A stretch of 38,078 nucleotides of DNA from Bowmanella yangjiangensis (GCF_017255015.1 NZ_JAFKCS010000001.1:501387-539464), one strand, 5' to 3'; counted from the first letter of the stretch, positions 8,128 to 21,628 are shown. Translations and numbers: made by a program. Notes: a model not told the origin generated them from the letters alone.

Positions 8128-9690
8128 TTACCACCAGGTGATGTACAAGGCTGCCAGAATGGCAGTGACGGCCAGGGTGGCCACGTTATAGGAGCCTGAC
8201 GTAGCAAATTGCACACCGTCCAGCAGATTCTGGCCACGGGCCTGGGCATTGCGATCCAGCTTGGAGACCAGCATGGCCAGCACTAAACAGCTGATAAATA
8301 CCACACCAACCCGATCAATAAAGGGTAGCTCCGGAGCCATAAATTTCAGCGCAAGTGACAGGGCAAATGATCCCAACGCCGCAGCCATGGCGCCTTTGGA
8401 GGTAGTAGGTTTCCAGAACATACCCAGTAGGAACAACACCACAATACCCGGGGTAAAGAAGCCGGTGAACTCCTGGATATACTGGAAGGCTTGATCAAGC
8501 TGACCCAGCAGCGGCTTGGCACAAATCACCGCCAGCAGCATGGCCGCGACGCTGACGATACGACCGATACGCAGGTAGTGTTTATCACCCAGGTTGGGGC
8601 GATAGTGGGTATAAATATCCATGGTAAAGATGGTTGAGATACTGTTTGCCATGGAGCCAAGTGAAGACACTATCGCCGCCACTAATGCGGCAAATACAAA
8701 GCCTTTAATGCCTTCAGGCATCATGCCCAGCAGCATGGGGTAGGCTTTATCCGCAGGTTCCAGACCGGGCTGCAGCACAAAAGCCACAATACCCGGCAGC
8801 ACCACGATAATGGGCATCAGCAGTTTCAAAAACGCTGCAAACACAATGCCTTTTTGCGCTTCTTTGAGATCTTTGGCCGCCAGAGTGCGCTGGATAATGT
8901 ATTGGTTAAAGCCCCAGTAAGACAGGTTCATAATCCACATGCCGCCGATCAGCACTGACAAACCGGGCAAGCTCATATAGTGCTCGTGTTCGGGGGCCAG
9001 GATCATATCGAACTTCTCAGGTGCTCTGTCCAGCAGGGTGGTAAAACCGTTAATAATGCCGCCGTCACCCAACATGCCAAGGGTGATATAGGTGAGCAGC
9101 AATCCACCGGCAACCAGCACCACCACCTGAATAATATCGGTGTAGGCTACGGCTTTGAGGCCGCCATACAGGGAGTAGGTGAGGGATAGCAGCGCCAGGA
9201 ACACCAGGCCTACTGTCATATCCACCCCTGTGATGGTATTAATCGCCAGCGCCCCTAACCACAGAATGGAGGTGAGGTTGACGAATACATACACGCCCAG
9301 CCAGAAAATCGCCAGGGTCAGGCGTACGTCATGGCCGAAACGCTGTTCCAGAAACTGCGGCATGGTATAAATGCGGTGTTTGAGGAAAATCGGCAGAAAG
9401 TATTTGCCAACAATAATCAGGGTAATCGCCGCCATCCATTCATAAGAGGCAATCGCCAGGCCAATGGCGTAGCCCGAACCCGACATTCCGATAATCTGCT
9501 CGGCAGAAATGTTGGCTGCGATCAAGGATGCGCCAATGGCCCACCAGGGCAAGCTGTTACCAGCCAGGAAGTAATCCTGGGTGTTTTTTTCATGGCCGGC
9601 TTTTTCCCGTGAGACCCAAAAGGCCACGGCAACCAGCATCACCACATAAGCGGCGAACAGGGATATATCGAGTGAGGACAATGACGACAT
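8128..9690 (-). CDS. vSGLT-like Na+/galactose symporter (SSS family)
   Basis: A 520-aa polytopic inner-membrane protein of the solute:sodium symporter family. From memory it is very similar along its length to the Vibrio parahaemolyticus Na+/galactose transporter vSGLT: DYFLAGNSLPWWAIGASLIA, NISAEQIIGMSGSGY, IASYEWM, LSYWGFNQYIIQRTLAAK and AFQYIQEFTG all have close counterparts. Residues matching the vSGLT sugar site are recognisable (Q65, E84 and the later Asn, Tyr and Gln), though the Ser after E84 is Ala here (A87). About 14 membrane segments are expected. It is encoded directly before the lactonase and would import galactose released in the periplasm. Glucose or another hexose is possible. 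Confidence 0.9.
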   Translation of the reverse strand: MSSLSSLDISLFAAYVVMLVAVAFWVSREKAGHEKNTQDYFLAGNSLPWWAIGASLIAANISAEQIIGMSGSGYAIGLAIASYEWMAAITLIIVGKYFLPIFLKHRIYTMPQFLEQRFGHDVRLTLAIFWLGVYVFVNLTSILWLGALAINTITGVDMTVGLVFLALLSLTYSLYGGLKAVAYTDIIQVVVLVAGGLLLTYITLGMLGDGGIINGFTTLLDRAPEKFDMILAPEHEHYMSLPGLSVLIGGMWIMNLSYWGFNQYIIQRTLAAKDLKEAQKGIVFAAFLKLLMPIIVVLPGIVAFVLQPGLEPADKAYPMLLGMMPEGIKGFVFAALVAAIVSSLGSMANSISTIFTMDIYTHYRPNLGDKHYLRIGRIVSVAAMLLAVICAKPLLGQLDQAFQYIQEFTGFFTPGIVVLFLLGMFWKPTTSKGAMAAALGSFALSLALKFMAPELPFIDRVGVVFISCLVLAMLVSKLDRNAQARGQNLLDGVQFATSGSYNVATLAVTAILAALYITWW

Positions 9691-9731
9691 GCTTAACTTA
9701 CCCGGTTAACTAAAAGATAACATTCAATGTA

Positions 9732-9743
9732 TTATTTATAGTA
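9732..9743. promoter_or_regulatory. Putative GntR operator in the symporter promoter
   Basis: TTATTTATAGTA, one base different from the 12-mers at 6158-6169 and 9895-9906, lies 42 bp upstream of the symporter ATG. The spacing to the start codon is the same as in the SDR promoter. Confidence 0.5.
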
Positions 9744-9865
9744 TTTATTTACAACCAATTTTACCTTCCGCGTGTCGAATATTGCATGCCAGCCCTTATT
9801 CCTACAGGAAGTTCGGGTATCTTATCTGACAAGGTCGACGGCGTTAGCCATGTTAATAAACTTGA

Positions 9866-13099
<3,234 letters not shown>

Positions 13100-13102
13100 A
13101 CC

Positions 13103-13122
13103 GGCGAGCCTGTGGGCTCGCC
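13103..13122 (+). terminator. Hairpin between beta-galactosidase and the kinase-lyase gene
   Basis: GGCGAGCC-TGTG-GGCTCGCC is a perfect 8-bp GC-rich stem starting 3 bp after the beta-galactosidase stop. It is followed by TCTTTCGATTTCGTT, a poor T-tract. The gap to the next ATG is only 51 bp with no obvious promoter, so partial termination (attenuation) or mRNA-end stabilisation with readthrough is likely. Confidence 0.5.
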
Positions 13123-13150
13123 TCTTTCGATTTCGTTGATAGGAAAGACT

Positions 13151-15472
13151 ATGACGGCGCGACTTTTGGATGCGGATATTGCTCAGTATGTGGCTGCGCA
13201 TTATCAGCTAGAGGGTGAGCTGACCCGGCTACCCGGTTACTGCGACCTTAACCTGCGCCTGCAAACCCAGGCCGGTCAGCACTTTATTATCAAAGTGGCG
13301 GGAGAGGGCGAAGCGCCCGTGTATCTGGACCTGCAAAATCAGGCCATGATTCATCTGGCTAAGGGCGGTTTGCCTGTACCGCAGGTACTCACTGACGCAC
13401 AGGGCCGCACCCTGGGTGAAATAGCCGACAGCGCCGGTGAGCGTTTTCCGATTCGGGTGCTGACCTATCTGCCCGGCCAGTTTTATGCTGACTTGCCTAA
13501 AGGTCAGGGCTTTCCCGCCCTTTGGCAGCACCTTGGCGAATTTATGGGACGTTTAGATAAAAGCTTCGGTGAGTTTCGCCACCCCGGCCTGAACCGTTAC
13601 CTGGACTGGGATCTGGCCTTTGGCCTGGAGGTCTGCCGCGACAAGCTGGCGGCGCTGGAAGGTGACAGGCGCAAGCTGGTGGAAGGCTTTTTGCTGCAAT
13701 ACCAAACTCAGGTTAAGCCGTTTTTATCCAAACTGCCGGCTGGCCCCATTCATAACGATGCCAACGACTACAACCTGTTGGTGGATGACCTGGCTAACCC
13801 CAGCCAGATCAGCGGGTTGATTGATTTTGGTGATATGTGCTTTAGCCAGATGGTCAATGAGCTGGCCATTACTTGTACTTACGCCATGCTGGATCAGAGC
13901 GATCCTGTAGCGGTGATCGGCACTATCGCCAAGGGGTATCACAGCCAGCGTGCCCTGAGTGAAGATGAGCTTAAGGCGCTGCCTTATCTGATCTGTCTGC
14001 GTTTGTGTGTGAGCGTCTGTAACTCTGCCCATGCGATTCGCCAGACTCCGGACAATGACTACCTGCTAATTTCGGCCCGCCCGGTGTGGCAGGCGCTGGA
14101 GCAGTTTAAGCATCTGGATTTGGCCGTTATTGGTTTGAACCTGGTTGCCGAGCTGCTGGGTATTGCCCAAGGTGGACGCAGCAAAGCGTCACTGCTGGCC
14201 AGCCGCCAAAGCCACTTCAGCCGTACTCTGAGCCTGAGTTACCAGGAGCCGCTCAAGATAGTACGTGGCCGCGGTGCTTACTTGTTTGATGAGCAGGGCC
14301 GCGACTATCTGGATATGGTGAATAACGTCTGCCATGTGGGCCATTGCCACCCGAAAGTTGTCGCCGCTGCGCAGCAGCAAATGGCCCTGCTGAATACCAA
14401 CACCCGTTATTTGCATGACAACCTGGTCAGCTATGGCGAAAAACTGCTGGGGTATTTCCCCGATAAGTTGTCTGTGTGTTTTTTGGTTAACTCTGGCAGC
14501 GAGGCCAATGAGCTGGCCTTTCGTATGGCCCGCTGTGCCAGCCAAAGCCGCGAACTGTTGGTGGTGGACGGCGCTTACCATGGCAATACCAATGCCTGTA
14601 TTGATGCCAGTCCTTATAAATTCGATGGCCCTGGTGGTGAAGGCGCGCCTGCCCATGTACATAAAGTGATGCTGCCTGATCCTTACCGCGGACCCTATGC
14701 CGGTTACGGCCTGGAGACCGGCCATCAGTATGCTGCTGACATTCAGCGGGTGCTGGCGCAGCTTAAGGCCCAGAACAAGACGCCCGGTGCTTATATTTGT
14801 GAGTCGGTACAAGGTGTGGCCGGGCAAATTGTGATGCCACAAGGCTATCTGGCTTCGGTGTATGAACAGGTGCGCGCTGCCGGTGGCATCTGTATTGCTG
14901 ACGAAGTACAGATTGGTTTTGGCCGGGTTGGCGAGGCCATGTGGGGTTTTGAAACTCAACAAGTGGTGCCGGATATCGTCACCCTGGGTAAACCTATAGG
15001 CAATGGCCATCCTATGGCGGCCGTGATCACCAGCCGCGAGGTGGCTGATGCCTTTGTCACCGGCATGGAATACTTCAATACCTTTGGTGGCAACCCGGTG
15101 TCCTGCGCCATCGGCCAGGCGGTGTTGGAGGTGATTGAAGAGCAGCAACTGCAAGTCCATGCCAAACGCACCGGCGATTATATGCAAGCCAAGCTTAACG
15201 ACATGGCCAATGAGTTTGAGCTTATCGGTGATGTACGTGGCCTTGGCCTGTTTATCGGCGTGGAGCTGGTCACCGACCGTGACAGTAAAGCCCCCGCCAC
15301 GGCGCAAACCAAAACCCTGATCGAACACTTTAAGGCCCAGCGCATATTGCTCTCTACCGAGGGGCCGTTTAACAACATTCTGAAAATCAAGCCGCCCATG
15401 GTATTTGGGCTACCTGAAGCAGACCGCTTCCTCGACACCCTACGCAGCGGTCTTAAGGGCTTGGGTCAATAA
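13151..15472 (+). CDS. Bifunctional hydroxylysine kinase / 5-phosphohydroxylysine phospho-lyase (fusion)
   Basis: A 773-aa two-domain cytoplasmic protein. Residues 1 to about 340 form an APH/choline-kinase fold with the catalytic loop IHNDANDYN (H201, D203, N208) and the metal Asp D225 (LIDFGDMCFS). RVLTYLPG and the DFGDM segment resemble human hydroxylysine kinase HYKK. Residues from about 350 form a class III PLP enzyme of the AGXT2L group (FLVNSGSEANELAFRMAR, IADEVQIGFGR) with PLP lysine K614 (TLGKPIGNGHP). In animals HYKK phosphorylates 5-hydroxylysine with GTP, and PHYKPL splits the product to 2-aminoadipate semialdehyde, ammonia and phosphate. The ATG at 13151 follows AGGAAAG. The alternative, ethanolamine kinase plus phosphoethanolamine lyase, is less likely because the next gene is an ALDH7A1-type dehydrogenase. 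Confidence 0.87.
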   Translation: MTARLLDADIAQYVAAHYQLEGELTRLPGYCDLNLRLQTQAGQHFIIKVAGEGEAPVYLDLQNQAMIHLAKGGLPVPQVLTDAQGRTLGEIADSAGERFPIRVLTYLPGQFYADLPKGQGFPALWQHLGEFMGRLDKSFGEFRHPGLNRYLDWDLAFGLEVCRDKLAALEGDRRKLVEGFLLQYQTQVKPFLSKLPAGPIHNDANDYNLLVDDLANPSQISGLIDFGDMCFSQMVNELAITCTYAMLDQSDPVAVIGTIAKGYHSQRALSEDELKALPYLICLRLCVSVCNSAHAIRQTPDNDYLLISARPVWQALEQFKHLDLAVIGLNLVAELLGIAQGGRSKASLLASRQSHFSRTLSLSYQEPLKIVRGRGAYLFDEQGRDYLDMVNNVCHVGHCHPKVVAAAQQQMALLNTNTRYLHDNLVSYGEKLLGYFPDKLSVCFLVNSGSEANELAFRMARCASQSRELLVVDGAYHGNTNACIDASPYKFDGPGGEGAPAHVHKVMLPDPYRGPYAGYGLETGHQYAADIQRVLAQLKAQNKTPGAYICESVQGVAGQIVMPQGYLASVYEQVRAAGGICIADEVQIGFGRVGEAMWGFETQQVVPDIVTLGKPIGNGHPMAAVITSREVADAFVTGMEYFNTFGGNPVSCAIGQAVLEVIEEQQLQVHAKRTGDYMQAKLNDMANEFELIGDVRGLGLFIGVELVTDRDSKAPATAQTKTLIEHFKAQRILLSTEGPFNNILKIKPPMVFGLPEADRFLDTLRSGLKGLGQ

Positions 15473-15498
15473 CCCTGCCCACGACAAAAAGAGGATTA

Positions 15499-17034
<1,536 letters not shown>

Positions 17035-17056
17035 TAAGTTGAATGGTTAAGTTGGA

Positions 17057-17087
17057 AGCCGGGTGTTGCCTGGCTTTTTGTTTTATT
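17057..17087 (+). terminator. Rho-independent terminator after the ALDH gene
   Basis: AGCCGGG-TGTTG-CCTGGCT forms a 7-bp stem with one G-T pair, followed by TTTTTGTTTTA. It lies 22 bp past the dehydrogenase stop and ends the rightward unit. Confidence 0.8.
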
Positions 17088-17160
17088 GGTCAAGAATAGG
17101 GTTCAGTGACAGGGTTTGATCCTAAGAGTGTTTTAAGGCGTCCATGTCTTATATGATGAT

Positions 17161-17367
17161 GCGCCAGTCCCCTTTTCTTTGCTGCGCGACAAAGAAACGA
17201 GACGCAAAGAAAGCGTGCCCCTGAACGCCACACTAAACCCAAGCAGATCTTGCTAAATAACGGTCGCCTCTACTCACTCCATGTTCGTATCGGCTCGATT
17301 ATCTCCCTGATAATCGTCAGTTATTTACATAACGTCCTGCTTGGGTGTGGCGTTTGAAAGGGGAATA
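17161..17367. repeat. Complex palindromic intergenic element
   Basis: Nested inverted repeats without coding potential. AACGCCACAC (17224-17233) plus CCAAGCAG (17239-17246) pair with CTGCTTGGGTGTGGCGTT (17337-17354), leaving a 5-nt bulge. Inside them, CTAAATAAC faces GTTATTTA, and the centre holds GATTATC-TCCCT-GATAATC near 17298-17316. On the left, TTTCTTTG-N8-CAAAGAAA forms another hairpin near 17176-17199. The architecture suggests a mobile palindromic repeat or structured RNA. No transposase is encoded. Confidence 0.55.
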
Positions 17368-17712
17368 AGGCGGCTTGATTAATCAAGTGCTACTCTGCGT
17401 CAATTGTAGATGTTTTATTTGGATAGGATCTCCATTTCTCTGTTCGCCAGTGCGGCAAGCATACGGCTGCGCCGGGAAGCCGTATTCGCTACATAAGGCG
17501 GCAAAGCCGCCTCAAAAGCCTGTTTATTGTCCTCGGGTGGCGAGTAGCAAAGTGTTGCTTCACTCAGATACGTTGAAGACAAAATGCTGGCGAGTTTCTT
17601 CAAGCTATTGTTAGTATGAGAAAAATGAGTGGAAACTGTGACATCTCCGCGCTTTACTATCTGCGGTATAAAGCGAACTCACGGTAATACACAGCTATAT
17701 TGCAGGAGTAAC
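17368..17712. other. Non-coding stretch with two short hairpins
   Basis: This is the rest of the gap before the next gene. ATACGGCT...AGCCGTAT (17461-17485) and AGGCGGC-AAA-GCCGCCT (17496-17512) are perfect stems. Short open frames across it have no recognisable domain and no good start, and are taken as chance. The promoter of the following AT-rich gene is probably in 17620-17700. Confidence 0.4.
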
Positions 17713-18147
17713 ATGGAAAGTCAGCTTGTGCTTTCATCTATTTGGGAGGACGACTCCCTTTTTGAAGTCAGGATAAGTGGAAGCAATAGTGTGTTTGCAG
17801 GCCGAGCTGATTGCTACACAAACAGAGAAGAAATTGAGCAACTAGGAAAAATCCTTGAAAAATTTCCTACCTCAGTAAAAGATGAGTTTGAATTCAAATC
17901 TAGGTCTAGGCCTGATCTTTCATATTTTTCTATTTCTGGCTTATGTACAGATCGTTCTGGGCATACTTTGCTTCTCATTACGATTGCGCATATTGAGTCT
18001 TTTACAAATAGCAGAAATGAAAGTTATAAAGTCAACTTCGACCTAAAAGTTGAGCCTCAAGCAATTAATTTGTTTGGCAAGCAACTCCAACGCATAGCTG
18101 TTGAGCCGCTTGCAGAATCAGAGGCAGTTTTAAAGAGCGCAATATAA
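17713..18147 (+). CDS. Hypothetical protein, AT-rich, possibly acquired
   Basis: A 144-aa soluble protein of unknown family, with no signal peptide or membrane segment. The ATG at 17713 is chosen because it follows GGAG closely (tgcaGGAGtaacATG); an upstream in-frame ATG at 17629 would add 28 residues from what looks like leader. The sequence is mixed alpha/beta with a central KDEFEFKSRSRPDLSYFSISG and a hydrophobic strand HTLLLITIAHI. The gene is clearly more AT-rich than the galactose and thiamine genes, with codons such as AAA, ATA and TTT, suggesting horizontal transfer. A palindrome follows its stop, then another AT-rich gene. Confidence 0.65.
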   Translation: MESQLVLSSIWEDDSLFEVRISGSNSVFAGRADCYTNREEIEQLGKILEKFPTSVKDEFEFKSRSRPDLSYFSISGLCTDRSGHTLLLITIAHIESFTNSRNESYKVNFDLKVEPQAINLFGKQLQRIAVEPLAESEAVLKSAI

Positions 18148-18220
18148 CAAAGAGCAGAACACGCCGTCTCCGGTCTCTGATACAGTGACGTAGTGTCGCC
18201 CGCTGTATTACTTTTCGTTA
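18145..18220. repeat. Imperfect palindrome between two AT-rich ORFs (attC-like in outline)
   Basis: The segment begins TAACAAAGAG at the stop codon and ends CTTTTCGTTA; the two ends are inverted copies matching at 8 of 10 positions. Inside, GATACAG and CTGTATT also pair. The length (76 bp) and the TAAC...GTTA ends recall integron attC sites, but the conserved core triplets do not fit the consensus well and no integrase is present, so this is tentative. Confidence 0.25.
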
Positions 18221-18246
18221 TCTAAACTCTAAATGTTAAGGAAAAT

Positions 18247-18783
18247 ATGAAAATTACAACGAATATTTCCAGGATGGATTTGATTAAATTCAATCTTAGA
18301 TTCCTACCTTTTGCTCCTATTACATACAAATATTTTGGAATCGTCGCACTGTTTATATTTTCTTATGTGCTTTGGAGTAAAGGAGTTCCAACTTCGTTTG
18401 AAAGGTGGAAGATTTTGATAGTTGGCTCTCTAATTGGTGGATTTTTCGCAACCGTTTTCTATTTTGGATGGTGTGTCGTCTCCATCTTGTTCCTCTCAAA
18501 GGAGTCTAATGGAGTATTGGGAGAACATGAATATGAGATTACAGAGGATGGATTGTTTGAGAGAACCATTGCAAATGAGACATTAAACAGATGGGGCGCG
18601 CTGGGAAAAGTATCTATTGCTGGAAAAAATTTACTTTTACAAGTGTCAGGATATCTCTATCACCTATTTCCAAGACGTAGTTTTGAATCTGATGAAGCAT
18701 TTTATGAATTTAAAAATTTGCTTATAGAGAATATCAACAACGCAAAGAATACGCACATTAAAACTGGCGCCGAAGATCATTGA
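18247..18783 (+). CDS. Membrane protein with YcxB-like C-terminal domain
   Basis: A 178-aa protein with two hydrophobic helices (about residues 27-43 and 56-80: YFGIVALFIFSYVLW and ILIVGSLIGGFFATVFYFGW). A cytoplasmic region follows (EHEYEITEDGLFERTIANET, then LYHLFPRRSFESDEAFYEF) that fits the YcxB-like pattern of a beta-rich domain with a P-[KR]-R-x-F-x-S motif. Its role is unknown in this family; some relatives sit next to immunity or toxin genes. AGGAAAAT precedes the ATG. Like its upstream neighbour it is AT-rich. Confidence 0.65.
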   Translation: MKITTNISRMDLIKFNLRFLPFAPITYKYFGIVALFIFSYVLWSKGVPTSFERWKILIVGSLIGGFFATVFYFGWCVVSILFLSKESNGVLGEHEYEITEDGLFERTIANETLNRWGALGKVSIAGKNLLLQVSGYLYHLFPRRSFESDEAFYEFKNLLIENINNAKNTHIKTGAEDH

Positions 18784-18846
18784 GATCGTAGTTGCCAGTA
18801 GTAGCAACAATGTTACTTTTAAGCGAGATATAGGTATCTATCTTTT

Positions 18847-18876
18847 TTCTTCGTGTTCTCTGTGTGCCTTGTGGTG
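18847..18876 (+). repeat. Dispersed 30-bp repeat, copy A
   Basis: Reads TTCTTCGTGTTCTCTGTGTG then CCTTGTGGTG. Related copies lie at 21755-21784 (same strand) and 25407-25435 (opposite strand), all in intergenic DNA. Confidence 0.6.
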
Positions 18877-19030
18877 AGATCTTGGAAGTTTAAAGTCCTG
18901 CAGATGGCACCTCTACACGCCACTACTTTATCTATGAAGTAACAAGATATTTCCATTCTTAATAGTCAGTTGAACTGTTCTTTAGGATACCTTTACACTC
19001 CGAAAATCCTATAAAAATCAGGTGGATTGG

Positions 19031-20323
19031 GTGAAATTAATCAATAGCCTCAAACTTCATTTTTGTGCAGTGTTCACTCTAGTGGCAGGCGATAGTCTGG
19101 CAACGCAACACATTATCTTGGCGAGTGATGGTAAGGCCGAGGATTACTTTGGCTACAGCGCCGATATCGATGGCGCTACGCTAATTGTTGGCGCCCATAA
19201 AGCAGATATCAATGGCGTCAAAGATGCCGGGGTTGCTTATGTTTATGTTCTAGGTGACCGGGGCTGGTACCAACAAGCCAAGCTTGTTGCAGAACCTATC
19301 TTCGCTGACGATACCATTGGCGGCAAAGTGGCAGTGAAAAACGATGTGGCCATGCTCGGTGTGATGGGAAGGGATGACAAAGGCAAAGACGCGGGCGCGG
19401 TAATTTCTTTTGAACGCGCAGCCAATACCTGGACACAGAAGCAGATTTTTACCGCACCTGATGCAATGCCTGGGGATGCGTTTGGCCAGAGTGTTGCACT
19501 TACTGATAACTACCTTGTTATTGGTGCGCCGAATAGTGATGCCTTGGGCATCGACTCCGGGGCGGCTTATATTTACCAGCGGGAAGGCGGCAAATGGCGC
19601 TATAAAACCAAAATCACCGCCAGTGATGGCGCAGCAGGGGATTTGTTTGGCATCAGTGTGGCCATAGACGGCAATACCATTCTGGTGGGCGCGGACTTAC
19701 ATGATGAAAAAGCCGAAAACGCCGGGGCCGTGTACGTTTATGTGGTGCAAAATAATCAGTGGCAACAACAAGCTAAGCTTGTGGCTTCTGATGGTGGTAA
19801 AACCGATATTTTTGGCGTCAGGGTCGCGATTTCAGGCGATACCGCATTAATTTCGGCCAGGCGGGATGACATTGATGAGTTGGGGGTAGATGCCGGCTCC
19901 GCCTATCTTTTTGTGCGAGAGGGGGATGCCTGGACGCAAGAGGTTAAATTGATCTCCCCAGACGGCGCGGCAGATGACAGATTTGGCCGCGGTGTGGCGT
20001 TAAGTGGCGATACCGCCATTATCAGTGCCATGAATCATGACGCTAATGGCACCGATACGGGCGCATTGTACGTATATAAAACAGGCCCACATGGTTGGCG
20101 TTATAACAGCAAAGTTGTTGCTGAGAATGCTAAGCCTGGCGACCAATTCGGCTGGAATGTTGCGCTATCAAAGGGCGTTGCCGTAATTGCCACCCCTCAT
20201 CATGATGCTAATGGCCAGCAGTCTGGCGCTATATACGTGCAAGACTTAAATAGTGATAGTGCATCCAGCATTCAAAACCCTGTTGTAAGTAGATTGGAAC
20301 AATCAGATAAAACTGCGCAGTAA
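19031..20323 (+). CDS. Exported FG-GAP repeat beta-propeller protein
   Basis: A 430-aa protein with an N-terminal signal peptide (KLINSLKLHFCAVFTLVAGDSLA). About seven repeats follow, each close to 55 residues, of the form D-G/A-x2-GD-x-FG-x-S-V-A-(9)-D-x-L-I-x-G-A-(n)-GAAYVY-(8)-W. FG-GAP/integrin-type repeats build a seven-bladed propeller and often bind Ca2+ through Asp-rich loops (DANGTDTG, DINGVKDAG). The GTG at 19031 is chosen because AGGTGG lies 5 bp upstream; an in-frame GTG at 19022 sits on that site. Location is periplasm or outside. The binding partner is unknown, and no protease or anchor domain is seen. Confidence 0.82.
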   Translation: MKLINSLKLHFCAVFTLVAGDSLATQHIILASDGKAEDYFGYSADIDGATLIVGAHKADINGVKDAGVAYVYVLGDRGWYQQAKLVAEPIFADDTIGGKVAVKNDVAMLGVMGRDDKGKDAGAVISFERAANTWTQKQIFTAPDAMPGDAFGQSVALTDNYLVIGAPNSDALGIDSGAAYIYQREGGKWRYKTKITASDGAAGDLFGISVAIDGNTILVGADLHDEKAENAGAVYVYVVQNNQWQQQAKLVASDGGKTDIFGVRVAISGDTALISARRDDIDELGVDAGSAYLFVREGDAWTQEVKLISPDGAADDRFGRGVALSGDTAIISAMNHDANGTDTGALYVYKTGPHGWRYNSKVVAENAKPGDQFGWNVALSKGVAVIATPHHDANGQQSGAIYVQDLNSDSASSIQNPVVSRLEQSDKTAQ

Positions 20324-20381
20324 GGAACCGAATAGAAATGGGACGAGATTTCATTTGTCACGGGATAAATGAGTAGATTAA

Positions 20382-20407
20382 TAGCCGGGCATTGCCCGGC
20401 TTTTTTA
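20382..20407 (+). terminator. Rho-independent terminator
   Basis: AGCCGGGCA-T-TGCCCGGCT followed by TTTTTTA, 59 bp after the FG-GAP gene stop. A perfect GC-rich stem with a T-tract. Confidence 0.85.
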
Positions 20408-20551
20408 TCCTAAATGGCAAGCGGCGAAGGGGAAGGCGCGGCTAAACCCGCTTGTGGCTATGAAACATTCCCCGCTGTTGCGGCAATGCAAATAGTGACT
20501 ACTTTTAGTTAAGCCATATTTCGTGGCAGGGAGCTAAAAACGGAGAGCACT

Positions 20552-21628
20552 ATGTTTATCGTAACTAACCGCGAAGTAAACGAAGCAAAGCATGATGCAG
20601 CAGGTGCCTTTGGCGATAAGCCGATGGCCGGTGCCAATTCACTGCGTTTGGCAGAGGCTAGCCGCAAAGGTAAAAAATGGCATATCGATATCTTACCCGA
20701 TACGCTCACGCCGGAACTGGCGAGCAAAGTGAATTTAGACGCCGAACAAAAACATTTCGCCAGTGCCTACGTGGCTCGCAAATTATTGAGTCTTTGCAGT
20801 GGTGGCGGTGATGCCAGTAAGGGCAAAAATTTGTTGCTCTATGTGCATGGTTTTAACAACGATATGAACGATATCCTTGAACGGGCCGAGCAACTGGAAA
20901 AGAACTACGGAGTGGAAGTGTTGTGTTTTAGCTGGCCAGCCAATGGCGGAGGGCTGCAAGGGGTACTGAGCTATAAGAGTGATAAGCGCGATGCCTTGGT
21001 ATCACTTGGCGCTCTGGATCGGGTATTTGAAAAAATGTCTGATTTTTTAGCTGAATTTAATCAGCAATATGTAGCGGAGCTGGAGGCAAAAGCTGAGGCA
21101 AAATTTGGCGGCAACAGTGAAGCCTGGGACCGTTATTTTGCCAAAGAAGTCAATAAGAAATGCCCTTTCACTGTTAACTTAATGCTGCATAGCATGGGTA
21201 ACTACCTATTCAAGCACTTGCTTGGAAGCTCAACCTATACCGCCAATCGCCTGCTATTTGATAATGTGGTGATGGTCGCCGCCGATGCTAATAATCAGGG
21301 GCATGCCCAGTGGGTTGATAAAATTCAGTTCCGTAATCGCCTCTACATTACCATTAATGAGAATGACATGGCGTTACGCGCGTCGCGGCTGAAAATGGGC
21401 GAGCAGCAACATGCGCGTTTGGGGCATTATTTACGCCGACTGGATGCCCAAAATGCCATTTATGTGGATGTTACCCATATGGCCCATATTGGCGACTCTC
21501 ATGCCTATTTTGAAGGCGACGCGCTTGAGAATGCGAAAGTACGTACCTTCTTCAATAAAGTGTTAAATGGCGAAAGCGGCGAACGTACTGCCAAATTCGA
21601 TGTGGCAAGGAACGTCTATCGATTATAG
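20552..21628 (+). CDS. Alpha/beta hydrolase, DUF900-like
   Basis: A 358-aa protein with no signal peptide. LLLYVHGFNNDMNDILERAEQL is the strand and oxyanion region of an alpha/beta hydrolase, VLCFSWPANGG follows, and the nucleophile elbow is HSMGN with S214 (NLMLHSMGNYLFKHLL). A late His in HMAHIGDSH is a candidate for the catalytic triad. The HGF-N...F-W-P-S/A...HSMG pattern is that of the DUF900 family of putative esterases. The substrate is unknown. GGAG lies 8 bp before the ATG. It stands alone between a terminator and an intergenic repeat region, so context does not suggest a pathway. Confidence 0.8.
   Translation: MFIVTNREVNEAKHDAAGAFGDKPMAGANSLRLAEASRKGKKWHIDILPDTLTPELASKVNLDAEQKHFASAYVARKLLSLCSGGGDASKGKNLLLYVHGFNNDMNDILERAEQLEKNYGVEVLCFSWPANGGGLQGVLSYKSDKRDALVSLGALDRVFEKMSDFLAEFNQQYVAELEAKAEAKFGGNSEAWDRYFAKEVNKKCPFTVNLMLHSMGNYLFKHLLGSSTYTANRLLFDNVVMVAADANNQGHAQWVDKIQFRNRLYITINENDMALRASRLKMGEQQHARLGHYLRRLDAQNAIYVDVTHMAHIGDSHAYFEGDALENAKVRTFFNKVLNGESGERTAKFDVARNVYRL

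Noticed and set aside
13112-13150. Longer start for the kinase/lyase fusion upstream of 13151
   Set aside because: The extension would begin inside the hairpin and has no ribosome-binding site; AGGAAAG sits properly before 13151.
14189-15328. 379-aa antisense open frame opposite the PLP lyase domain
   Set aside because: Its composition (His/Gly/Gln rich) is typical of the complement of a coding strand; the plus-strand gene has full catalytic motifs.
17375-17614. Short open frames on both strands within the non-coding stretch before the AT-rich genes
   Set aside because: They run through hairpins, lack ribosome-binding sites and show no domain.
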